A stretch of DNA of 63,998 nucleotides. Origin: UMGS1663 sp046964515 (GTDB lineage Bacteria > Bacillota > Clostridia > TANB77 > CAG-508). A program made the position numbers and the translations under genes. The notes under the pieces were generated by a model that was not told the origin of the DNA, did no database searches, and saw only the letters and a program-made list of their open reading frames with translations. How positions within the stretch are numbered: position 1 is the first letter of the stretch; each line of letters opens with the position of its first letter. The DNA lies in contig JBKUYM010000010.1 in the NCBI GenBank assembly GCA_046964515.1, forward strand, positions 1-63,998, given 5' to 3'. This document shows, one piece after another, positions 1-7,954 of this stretch.

Positions 1-26
1 GAAATAAAGATTGGAGGTGCTTTTAT

Positions 27-137
27 ATGTCAGAGAAAAATAATAAAAACAACAATTCTAACAACAGCAAGAACAATAAAAACAATAATAACAATAACGA
101 AAGAATAGAAAACAACAACAATAATAATTGTAGATAA
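27..137 (+). CDS. small Asn-rich protein (36 aa)
   Basis: A 36-residue reading frame starts at ATG 27, with a GGAGG Shine-Dalgarno site at 13-17, and ends at TAA 135-137. More than half of the residues are Asn, mixed with Lys and Ser, and the peptide ends in Cys-Arg. There is no signal peptide or membrane segment. The strong ribosome site, the short gene and the terminator just downstream make it likely to be translated. I do not recognise a named family. Small Asn/Gln-rich proteins of this kind are, as far as I recall, seen in Clostridia, but the function is unknown. Low-complexity composition could also arise by chance in AT-rich DNA, so confidence is moderate. Confidence 0.55.
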   Translation: MSEKNNKNNNSNNSKNNKNNNNNNERIENNNNNNCR

Positions 138-141
138 TTTT

Positions 142-210
142 AAAAGCGATATATAGAAAGCCTTTTCTTTATAATTGTAATGCACTTTCTATATATCGTT
201 TTTTCTTTTT
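142..210. terminator. intrinsic terminator between convergent genes
   Basis: The arms at 142-160 and 185-203 form an almost perfect 18-19 bp stem (core CGATATATAGAAAG) followed on the plus strand by a T-rich run. It sits between the Asn-rich peptide gene and the convergent GNAT gene, so it can serve both strands. Confidence 0.8.
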
Positions 211-212
211 TA

Positions 213-647
213 TTATAGCTTTTTAATATAACCATTTACTTTTGTATATTTTAAAGACTGATAAAAAGCATTCGCTATACTATTTTCTTTGTCTGCACAC
301 AAACATAAAAAATCACAGTTTCTCTGTTTGGCTAGTTCTTCAATCTTTTGAAACAATATTGTTCCTATTTTATTTCTTCTGTCTTCTTTTTTTACACGTA
401 CACTCCATATTGTCATATAAGGCTTACATTCTTCAAAAATATCTTCATGAACCTCTATTTTAGCAAAAGCAACTATTTTTCCTTCTTTCTTTGCTGTTAA
501 TAAAATATAATCCGGGTTATTTTCTATCTGCTTAAAAACCTTCTTCATTTTTTCTTGGCTAGTTACAATCCCTATTCTTTCTGCATCATATAGCTTTGCT
601 ATTTCCCCTAACTCTGCTTCTTTTAATCTATCAAACGTGATATCCGT
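213..647 (-). CDS. GNAT family N-acetyltransferase, apparent ACG start
   Basis: The protein is a GNAT acetyltransferase that would transfer an acetyl group from acetyl-CoA to an unknown small amine. The acetyl-CoA-binding region is visible as a VRVKKEDRRNKIGTILFQ segment followed by the NAFYQSLKY helix typical of the fold. The first ATG (548) would give only 111 residues and has no good ribosome site. The open frame continues upstream with GNAT-like sequence (DITFDRLKEAELGEIAKLYD) to an ACG codon at 647-645. That codon lies about 7 bases after AAAGGAG and just after an in-frame stop. No ATG, GTG or TTG lies in between. A 144-residue product from ACG matches the usual GNAT length. The gene follows the nitrilase fusion by about 20 bases, probably in one transcript. 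Family call is secure; start choice is inference. Confidence 0.8.
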   Translation of the reverse strand, partial: TDITFDRLKEAELGEIAKLYDAERIGIVTSQEKMKKVFKQIENNPDYILLTAKKEGKIVAFAKIEVHEDIFEECKPYMTIWSVRVKKEDRRNKIGTILFQKIEELAKQRNCDFLCLCADKENSIANAFYQSLKYTKVNGYIKKL

Positions 648-668
648 AAAATCACTCCTTTCTATTTT

Positions 669-2057
669 TTATCTTATTTTTCTTTTTGCATTACTTCTTA
701 TAAAAGGTTCTTTTACATTATCTTCAATTAATTGTTTATATGCATACGGCTTTCTATAAGCATCTCCAAAAGTTTCTTTTTGCCTATATTCTCTTATTTC
801 ATTCAAATTAAAACTTACCATTTTAATATCTTCTTTATCATCCATAATTAATAATTCATTATCTAATTCATGCTTATTTATATTCCTGACTATTGGACTA
901 TATACTGAAGATTTTCCACCAAGATTTGCATAATTAACAGTTACTATACCAACCATATTTTCATATGCTCTTATTTTTAATTGTTCTAATCTTATATTTG
1001 ACATATAGCAAGCATTTGGGACTATGATTATTTCACTTCCTTGTAGCATTAAAATTCTTGCACTTTCAGGAAAATCCCTATCAAAACATATCATTATTCC
1101 TAATTTCACTTTTCCTCGTCCATAATCTAGTTCACAAGTTTTGAATTTATTACCTGGTTGCAAATATGCCTCCATTTTAAAATCAACCGTATGTATTTTT
1201 GAGTACTTTAATAAAATATTTCCATTTTTATCAATTATAATGGCTGTATTTTTAGGCTTATCTTCTGTCTTCTCTAAATAAGTTATAATAATTGCCATTT
1301 CAAGTTCTTTTGCTATATTCATATATTGCTTGATAAAAACATCATTATCTTTTATTGCTTTATTACTCCATTTTTCTATTTTTTCTAGAGATAAATTATC
1401 TTGTTCTTCTAAATAACCTTCAAATAGCATTTCATATCCATTATTCCACATTTCTGGAAATACAGCTATATCTGCACCCATTTCTTTTGCTTTTTTACAA
1501 TATGTTATCCCTTTTAACATATTATTGTCCATTGAATCTGTTGGACTTAATTGTAGTAATGCTATATTAAAAACATCTGTTAAAGTATTAATATAATCCA
1601 ATATTGTATTTCTTAAATCTTCTATATCTTTTATATTATCTATACTAGGAATATGGATAAATCCAATTTTAGATTTCAAGTAATTTTTTTGTTTACAACT
1701 TAAAGCTCTAAAAAAGACAGTGTTACATAAATAATTTCCTGCATCGCATGAACTTACAACTTTATAATTATTTTTTACTAATTCTTCTTTTAAGGCTCCA
1801 TAATAGTAATCTGTTTCTAAATTTATTTTATCTAAGTTAGCACAATTTTCCAAATAAATAGCTTCTGTATTTGGCTTCTGTCCAAAAATTAAAACATAAT
1901 CGTAATTTTGTAATAATTTTTCTTCTATTTGCTTACTACTTATCTCAAAATCATTTTGTAGATATAAAATATCACCATTATATTTTACTTTCACATTATC
2001 TAATAATATTTTTGCTGAATTGTTTTCACCTTCAAAACCTGCTATTAATATTTTCAT
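669..2057 (-). CDS. pyroglutamyl-peptidase-like domain fused to carbon-nitrogen hydrolase
   Basis: Two catalytic domains are joined. Numbered from the upstream ATG at 2069, residues about 5-160 resemble pyrrolidone-carboxyl peptidase (family C15). The ILIAGFEG start, Glu74 in IYLENCAN, Cys115 in SCDAGNYLCNTVFF and His139 in GFIHIP match its Glu-Cys-His triad. Residues about 165-450 are a nitrilase-superfamily amidohydrolase with Glu206 (VFPEMW), Lys291 (YSKIHTV) and Cys328 (GIMICFDRDFPESAR). Both triads look intact, so one chain may remove a pyroglutamyl group and hydrolyse an amide, but the substrate is unknown. The start at 2057 is preferred because GAGGT precedes it at good spacing; the ATG at 2069 has no ribosome site. 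The gene lies downstream of the uvrA terminator and upstream of the GNAT gene. No signal peptide, so cytosolic. Confidence 0.82.
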   Translation of the reverse strand: MKILIAGFEGENNSAKILLDNVKVKYNGDILYLQNDFEISSKQIEEKLLQNYDYVLIFGQKPNTEAIYLENCANLDKINLETDYYYGALKEELVKNNYKVVSSCDAGNYLCNTVFFRALSCKQKNYLKSKIGFIHIPSIDNIKDIEDLRNTILDYINTLTDVFNIALLQLSPTDSMDNNMLKGITYCKKAKEMGADIAVFPEMWNNGYEMLFEGYLEEQDNLSLEKIEKWSNKAIKDNDVFIKQYMNIAKELEMAIIITYLEKTEDKPKNTAIIIDKNGNILLKYSKIHTVDFKMEAYLQPGNKFKTCELDYGRGKVKLGIMICFDRDFPESARILMLQGSEIIIVPNACYMSNIRLEQLKIRAYENMVGIVTVNYANLGGKSSVYSPIVRNINKHELDNELLIMDDKEDIKMVSFNLNEIREYRQKETFGDAYRKPYAYKQLIEDNVKEPFIRSNAKRKIR

Positions 2058-2112
2058 TTCATACCTCATCTTTTATTATTAGTATTAACTTTATCATAAA
2101 AAATAGAAAAAA

Positions 2113-2132
2113 GGAAGTGCTTTTACACTTCC
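2113..2132 (-). terminator. uvrA terminator
   Basis: GGAAGTG at 2113-2119 pairs with CACTTCC at 2126-2132. Read on the minus strand the hairpin is followed by a T-rich run, 34 bases after the uvrA stop. Confidence 0.85.
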
Positions 2133-2165
2133 AATTATCTTTTATCTCTTTATATTTATATATTT

Positions 2166-4998
2166 TTAATGCCTTTCCAAATACTTCTTTAAAAATTGCC
2201 CTGTATAACTTTGTTCATTTCTAACAATTTGTTCTGGTGTACCTACCGCAATAACCTCACCACCCTTATCGCCACCTTCTGGTCCTAAATCGATAATATA
2301 GTCTGCTGTTTTAATCAAATCTAAATTGTGTTCAATAACAATAATACTGTTGCCTGTATCTACTAAACGTTGTAGAATATCTACTAATTTATGAACATCT
2401 GCAATATGTAGACCTGTAGTTGGTTCATCTAATATATATAATGTTTTTCCAGTAGCCTTTTTAGAAAGTTCTGTTGCTAATTTAATACGTTGTGCCTCTC
2501 CCCCTGATAAGGTAGTAGAAGGTTGTCCTAATTTAATGTACCCTAATCCCACATCATATAATGTCTGGATTTTCTGTTTGATTCTTGGTATATTTTTAAA
2601 GAATTCTAAGGCTTCTTCTACCGTCATATCTAAGACATCTGCAATTGTCTTTCCTTTATAGGTAACTTCTAATGTTTCTTTATTATATCGTTTTCCTTTA
2701 CAAACTTCACATGGCACATAAATATCTGGTAAGAAATGCATTTCGATTTTTAAAATACCATCTCCACTGCAAGCCTCACATCTACCACCTTGTACATTAA
2801 AGCTAAATCTACCTTTTTCATATCCACGCATTTTAGCTTCATTTGTTCCTGCAAAAATATCACGAATAATATCAAATACCCCTGTATATGTAGCTGGATT
2901 AGAACGTGGAGTCCTTCCAATAGCTGATTGGTCAATAGCAATAATTTTATCAATATTTTCCAAACCTTTAATTTCTTTGCATTTACCTGGTTTTTCCATA
3001 GAACCGTTAATTTCTCTAGCAACTGTCTTATATAAAACTTCATTGACTAAGGTACTTTTACCAGACCCGGACACACCTGTTACACAAATAAACTGTCCTA
3101 ATGGAAATTTAACGTGGATATTTTTCAAATTATGTTCTGTAGCGCCTTTTACTTCAATGGCTTTGCCATTAGATTTTCTTCTTTTGTCAGGCACATGAAT
3201 TTGTTTTCTACCACTTAAATAATCTCCTGTAATAGAGCCTTGTGCTAACTTTACTTCCTCTGCAGTCCCTTGTGCCATAACATGTCCTCCATGTACACCA
3301 GCACCAGGTCCTATATCAATTAATTGATCTGCTGCATACATCGTATCTTCATCATGTTCTACTACTAAAACTGTATTTCCTAAATCACGCAATTTTTTTA
3401 AAGTAGCAATTAACTTATCATTGTCTCTTTGATGTAGACCAATACTAGGTTCATCTAAAATGTATAATACACCAGTTAGTCCAGAGCCAATTTGGGTTGC
3501 TAAACGAATACGTTGGGCTTCTCCTCCTGATAAACTTCCTGCTGGTCTAGATAGTGTTAAGTAATCTAATCCCACATCCTCTAAAAACTGTAGTCTTTTA
3601 TTTAATTCTTTAAAAATTTGATCAGCAATCATTTGGTCTTTTTTACTTAAATCTAAACTGTTCAAATAATTTTTTATTTTAGTAATTGACATTTCTGTTA
3701 ATTCATTAATATTCTTGTCCCCTACTTTTACTGCTAGCGTTGTTTCATTTAGTCTAGCGCCATGACAGGCTGGACAATCACTATCGCTCATATATAATTC
3801 ATAAAAATCGCACATTCCTTGCGATTTTGTCTCATTATATCTTCTTTCTAAAGTTGGAATAACCCCTTCAAAAGGTGCAGTGAATTTTCGAACTCCAGAC
3901 ATAGAACTATATTCAAAATCTATTTTTTCGTCCCCAGTACCATATAAAATCTTATTTAGAAATTCTTTTGGTAATTTTTTGATAGGAACTGAAATATCCA
4001 CCCCATAATGTTTTCCGATACTTTCGAAATACATTTTGGCCATGGTATCTCCTTTTTTCATTGTACTAGCACCAAAAGCTTTTACACCATCATATAGTGT
4101 TTTCGTTTTATCTGGTATAATTAAATCTTCATCCATTTTCATTAAAAAACCTAACCCTGTACAAGTAGGACATGCACCAAAAGGATTATTAAATGAAAAC
4201 ATTCTTGGCGTTAATTCTTCAAAACCAATACCACAATCCGGGCAAGCGTAATTTTGGCTAAATAACATTTCTTTGTTGTGGGTAACATCTTCTATTGTTA
4301 CTAAATTATTTGCATGTTTTAAGGCAATCTCGACAGATTCTGTTAGTCTACTCCTCATATCTGACTTAATAACTAATCTATCTACCACTATAGAAATGCT
4401 ATGTTTTTTCTTTCTATCAATGGTAATATCATCAGATAATTCTACCATTTTTCCATCTATCTTTGCTCTTACAAATCCATCTTTTTGGAATTCTTCTAAT
4501 TGTTTAACATATTCTCCTTTTCTGCCTCTAACAATAGGTGCTAGCACTTGAATTCTAGAGCCTTCTTCTAATTCCATAATGGTATCTACAATTTGATCAA
4601 TCGTCTGCTTTTCAATTTTTTTCCCACATTTTGGACAATATGGAACACCAATTCTAGCATATAGTAAACGAATGTAATCATAAATTTCTGTAACTGTTCC
4701 AACCGTGGATCTTGGGTTCCTAGAAGTTGTTTTTTGATCAATAGAAATCGCTGGTGATAATCCTTCTATTAATTCTACATCTGGCTTCTCCATTAATCCT
4801 AAAAATTGTCTGGCATAAGCTGATAAACTTTCTACATACCTTCTTTGCCCTTCTGCATATAAAGTATCAAACGCTAAAGAGGATTTTCCGTGAACCTGAA
4901 AGTCCAGTAATGACTACTAATTTGTCTCTTGGAATCTCTAAATTTATATTTTTTAAATTATGTTCTTTTGCGCCTCTAATTATAATTTTATCGTTCAT
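2166..4998 (-). CDS. uvrA: excinuclease ABC subunit A (frameshifted in Walker A)
   Basis: UvrA is the damage-sensing ABC ATPase of nucleotide excision repair, acting with UvrB. The long uninterrupted part (2166-4793) covers the UvrB-binding and zinc regions (CPKCGKKI, CPDCGIGFEEL, CEACSGDGILK), both ABC signature motifs (SGGEAQRI) and the second Walker A (GVSGSGKSTL). The true N-terminus lies upstream at ATG 4998 (MNDKIIIRGAKEHNLKNI), behind a G-rich ribosome site. The two parts are in different frames. An extra base at about 4890 changes GLSGSGKSSL to GLSGSRKIL and reaches a stop soon after. Removing that base restores a continuous protein of about 943 residues, the normal UvrA length. Either the gene is broken or the base is a consensus error. 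Restart at the internal ATG 4793 would lack the first P-loop and be inactive. Confidence 0.93.
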
Positions 4999-5028
4999 TT
5001 TTGCCCCCTGTTTTTTTAATCCAGCATC

Positions 5029-5057
5029 ATTATACTATATTTTTGTAATAAAAACAA
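5029..5057 (-). promoter_or_regulatory. uvrA promoter
   Basis: On the minus strand TTGTTT (complement of 5052-5057) is spaced 17 bases from TATAAT (complement of 5029-5034), about 30 bases before the uvrA start. No LexA-type operator was recognised. Confidence 0.6.
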
Positions 5058-5097
5058 GAGTTTGCCCATTCTTTTTTCTTCCAATTTTTATATTCCT

Positions 5098-5772
5098 TTA
5101 TTCTGTAATAAATACAGCTTTTACTATATAGGGTAATATATCCTCTGTAGAATACCAATTAGAAGCTTTACTACTGTTTCTTTCTCCATTTGGATTAGAT
5201 ACATAAATTTTATCATCTTCCTTACTTCCCAATAAAACTAAGTAATGAGAACTAGTTGTCCATTTAATCGTCGGTTTATTGACAACACAGACTAAAATCG
5301 GTTTTCCCTTTTTTAAATGGTTTAAAATATATTCTTTCGTAAAATAACTCTCTTGATATACAAAATCAGTACAATTTATTTCATAATCTTTTTTTAGTAC
5401 CTTTGGTATGCTATCTCCTTCTAAATGTGGATAATAGGATTTTCTTAAGATATCAGGTGTTATCTCTTTTCCATAACCACTTGCTATAATGGCTATAGCT
5501 GTAATCCCACAGCCTTGCGTTTGCATAGTATCGTCCCAATAAGCTTTTTTAGCCCAACTTCCTTTATTTTGTTTAAATTCTTTATAATTTTTCTCTTGCC
5601 AAGAAAACAGATTGTCATAACCATCTTTTCCATGTACAATAACTTGTCCTTCTATATTTTTTCCTTCTTCTTGATTCCTTGACCAAATAGCTACCAAACA
5701 TAATACACCCATTAGGATTAATAGAATTATATTTCTAATGATTTTTCTTTTGCTTTTTATATGTAAATGCAT
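5098..5772 (-). CDS. membrane-anchored C39-like cysteine peptidase
   Basis: The 224-residue protein has a basic N-terminus and one hydrophobic segment (about 11-30), so it is likely anchored with the rest outside. Residues about 55-220 form a papain-like C39-type fold (peptidase_C39_2). Cys88 lies in TQGCGITAIAII, His176 in SSHYLVLLG and Asn193 in YVSNPNG, giving the expected Cys-His-Asn/Asp order. Family members process peptides or act at the cell wall; the substrate here is unknown. Start ATG 5772 follows GGGAGG. The gene is divergent from the response regulator. Its TATAGT -10 lacks a good -35 but has phased CTTAA repeats upstream, which suggests control by the neighbouring regulator (inference). 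Confidence 0.8.
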   Translation of the reverse strand: MHLHIKSKRKIIRNIILLILMGVLCLVAIWSRNQEEGKNIEGQVIVHGKDGYDNLFSWQEKNYKEFKQNKGSWAKKAYWDDTMQTQGCGITAIAIIASGYGKEITPDILRKSYYPHLEGDSIPKVLKKDYEINCTDFVYQESYFTKEYILNHLKKGKPILVCVVNKPTIKWTTSSHYLVLLGSKEDDKIYVSNPNGERNSSKASNWYSTEDILPYIVKAVFITE

Positions 5773-5822
5773 TTTCTTTCCTCCCTTTTTTGTTTTACTA
5801 TAGCAAAGTCTATCAGAAATTT

Positions 5823-5895
5823 CTTAACATTTTCCTTAAATAAACCTTAACAATTCCTTAAAATCGTTTTTAACTTTTCTTAAATATGCTATACT
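5823..5895. promoter_or_regulatory. phased CTTAA direct repeats and response-regulator promoter
   Basis: CTTAA occurs at 5823, 5835, 5846, 5857 and 5879, with a TTTAA variant at 5869. The spacing is 10-12 bases, about one helical turn. OmpR/PhoB-type regulators bind direct repeats with an 11-base period, and PhoP of Bacillus uses TTAACA-like half-sites. The array ends just before a TATACT -10 (5890-5895) for the response regulator and lies upstream of the divergent peptidase. It is a good candidate autoregulatory operator. Confidence 0.65.
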
Positions 5896-5928
5896 ACTTT
5901 CTAATAGAGAATAAAGGAGATGATCATT

Positions 5929-6621
5929 TTGGCCATTCTAGTATTAGATGACGAAAAAGAAATTGCTGATTTAGTAGAAGTATATTTGCAAAACGAAGGT
6001 TATGAAGTTTATAAATGTTATGACGCCAAACGAGCTTTAGCCTATGTTTGTGCTGATAATATCTCTATTGATTTAGCTATTTTGGATGTTATGATTAAAG
6101 ATTGTGATGGATTTACAATTTGTAAAAAAATTCGTGAAAAAGGGCTTTCTTTCCCTATTATCATGCTAACCGCTAAAGTAGAAGATATCGATAAAATTAC
6201 AGGTTTGTCTATTGGTGCAGATGATTATATTACCAAACCTTTCAATCCATTGGAATTAATTGCTCGTGTTAAAGCACAATTAAGAAGATATACAAAGTAT
6301 AATGAAAATAATTTAGAGCCAAAAGTCATAGATGTAGCTGGCTTAGTTATCAATAAGCAGAATCATACTTGTTTGCTTTATGATAAAATGATTGATCTTA
6401 CCCCTAGGGAATTTTCTATTTTATTATATTTATGTGAAAATATCGGAAGAGTTATCAGCTCAGAAGAATTATTTGAAAAAGTCTGGGGAGAACAATATTT
6501 AGATTGTAATAATACTATTATGGTGCATATACGAAGAATTCGAGAAAAATTAGGTGAATCTACTAAACATCCTAAGTTTATAAAAACAGTTTGGGGGGTT
6601 GGTTATAAAATTGAAAAATAA
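5929..6621 (+). CDS. OmpR-family response regulator (VanR-like)
   Basis: The N-terminal receiver domain (1-120) has the acidic pair Asp7-Asp8, phospho-acceptor Asp53 (ILDVMIKD), the LTAK threonine and the TKPFNP lysine. The C-terminal winged helix (about 130-231) ends with the usual TVWGVGYKIEK. It activates or represses genes after phosphorylation by the kinase encoded next to it. The start is TTG 5929 (MAILVLDDEKE): AAAGGAG at 5913-5919 is 9 bases upstream. The ATG at 5920 touches the ribosome site and is unlikely to be used. It is most like VanR/PhoP regulators by eye; there are no vancomycin-resistance enzymes (VanH, A, X) here, so a resistance role is not implied. Confidence 0.92.
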   Translation: MAILVLDDEKEIADLVEVYLQNEGYEVYKCYDAKRALAYVCADNISIDLAILDVMIKDCDGFTICKKIREKGLSFPIIMLTAKVEDIDKITGLSIGADDYITKPFNPLELIARVKAQLRRYTKYNENNLEPKVIDVAGLVINKQNHTCLLYDKMIDLTPREFSILLYLCENIGRVISSEELFEKVWGEQYLDCNNTIMVHIRRIREKLGESTKHPKFIKTVWGVGYKIEK

Positions 6622-7702
6622 TACAGATTTAAATTTATTAAAAAGAAAATTAATTACTAAAATTTTTTTCGAAATGTTACTTTGGATTTTTCTAGCCTAT
6701 CTCTTTTTTAACATTTTCATAGATGGCTTTTTAAATGATTTTTTAGCTAATTGGATATATAGTTATAGTCGTTCATTATATTATTTTTTTGTAAATAATA
6801 AAATGCTTTTCATCATGGGATTTTTTGTTTTTTTATCCAGTCTTATATTCATTCATTCTATCAGGAAATTATTAAAATATTTTTCCTCAATTTGTAGTTC
6901 TATTGATAAAATACAACAAAAAGAAGAAGATTTAATTGTTCTTCCTGATGAAATTCGTGTCATTGCAGATAAATTGAATACCTTAAAACTTCATTATATT
7001 CAAAGTGAACAAATGGCAAAAGAAGCAGAAAACAAAAAAAATGATTTAATTGTATATATGGCTCATGATTTAAAAACGCCGTTAACTTCTATTATTGGTT
7101 ATTTATCACTTTTAAAAGATGAAAAAGAGATTACCCCTTCCCTTCAAGAAAAATATATTGCTATTGCATTGGATAAATCCGAACGTTTAGAAGAATTAAT
7201 CAATGAATTTTTTGATATTACTAGATTCAATTTACAAAACATAAATCTCATTATGCAAAAAATTAATTTAACTTATTTGTTAGAACAACTAGCAGATGAA
7301 GGTTTTCCCATTTTAGAAGAAAAACATTTACAATGTCAATTAGAACTGGACCCTAATGTTTTTATTCATGCTGACGGTAACCAATTGGCACGTGTATTTG
7401 AAAATCTTTTAAAAAATGCCATACATTATAGTTATGAAAATACTACCATTCACATTTCTCTTGTTCAACAAGAAAATCATGTATGTATTTGTTTTCAAAA
7501 TGAAGCTCCTAAAATACCAGAACACAAACTAACTAAAATTTTTGAAAAATTCTACCGCTTAGATGATTCTCGTTCTAGTAATACCGGTGGTGCTGGTCTA
7601 GGACTTGCTATTGCTAAACAAATTGTAGAACTTCATCATGGTCAGATTTCGGCTACAAGTGATGATACTTATACGAAATTTACAGTTATTTTACCAAATT
7701 AA
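6611..7702 (+). CDS. sensor histidine kinase (VanS-like)
   Basis: A membrane sensor kinase partners the regulator just upstream. Two hydrophobic segments (about 17-38 and 66-83) enclose a short extracytoplasmic loop. A HAMP-like linker follows, then the dimerisation helix with His152 in YMAHDLKTPLTSI. The ATP-binding domain has the N box (NLLKNAIHYS) and G box (GGAGLGLAIAKQIV). The small outside loop suggests it senses something in or at the membrane. The gene overlaps the regulator by 11 bases. A TTG at 6611 is preferred because GGGGGG lies 12-17 bases upstream; the TTG at 6599 abuts it. Confidence 0.9.
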   Translation: MKNNTDLNLLKRKLITKIFFEMLLWIFLAYLFFNIFIDGFLNDFLANWIYSYSRSLYYFFVNNKMLFIMGFFVFLSSLIFIHSIRKLLKYFSSICSSIDKIQQKEEDLIVLPDEIRVIADKLNTLKLHYIQSEQMAKEAENKKNDLIVYMAHDLKTPLTSIIGYLSLLKDEKEITPSLQEKYIAIALDKSERLEELINEFFDITRFNLQNINLIMQKINLTYLLEQLADEGFPILEEKHLQCQLELDPNVFIHADGNQLARVFENLLKNAIHYSYENTTIHISLVQQENHVCICFQNEAPKIPEHKLTKIFEKFYRLDDSRSSNTGGAGLGLAIAKQIVELHHGQISATSDDTYTKFTVILPN

Positions 7703-7730
7703 TTTTCTTTACTTATTTGGGGTTACCTAA

Positions 7731-7872
7731 GAGGAAAACGGCTTTATATTGAAAGAAATTGGCTATTCATGTTCTCTTGGTCAAAGCTCTATGAAATTTC
7801 TTGAAAAATTCAAAAGTTGCTTTAGCAGAAGAAAAAACTCTTGAAGATTTAGATGCTTCTTATAATAAATAA
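7731..7872 (+). pseudogene. possible decayed gene fragment
   Basis: The stretch after the kinase has coding character in two frames. One frame reads EENGFILKEIGYSCSLGQSS and onward to about 7838. The +1 neighbour reads NSKVALAEEKTLEDLDASYNK to a TAA at 7870-7872. Joining them needs a frameshift near 7805-7815. There is no start with a ribosome site. I do not recognise the family. It may be the C-terminal remnant of a lost gene; chance open frames cannot be excluded. Confidence 0.3.
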
Positions 7873-7910
7873 CAATTTTGTGTAACTAATTAACCTATTG
7901 CATAAGTGTT

Positions 7911-7952
7911 AAAAGCGGTACATTGTCTATTTTAAGACTTTGTACCACTTTT
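7911..7952. terminator. terminator downstream of uvrB
   Basis: AAAAGCGGTACATTGTC at 7911-7927 pairs, with two mismatches, with GACTTTGTACCACTTTT at 7936-7952. It lies immediately after the uvrB stop on the minus strand and has A/T-rich tails on both sides, so it may work in both directions. Confidence 0.75.
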
Positions 7953-7954
7953 CT

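Noticed and set aside
5920..7702. Vancomycin-resistance operon
   Set aside because: Regulator and kinase look VanR/VanS-like and VanZ is encoded elsewhere, but no VanH, VanA/B-type ligase or VanX is present.
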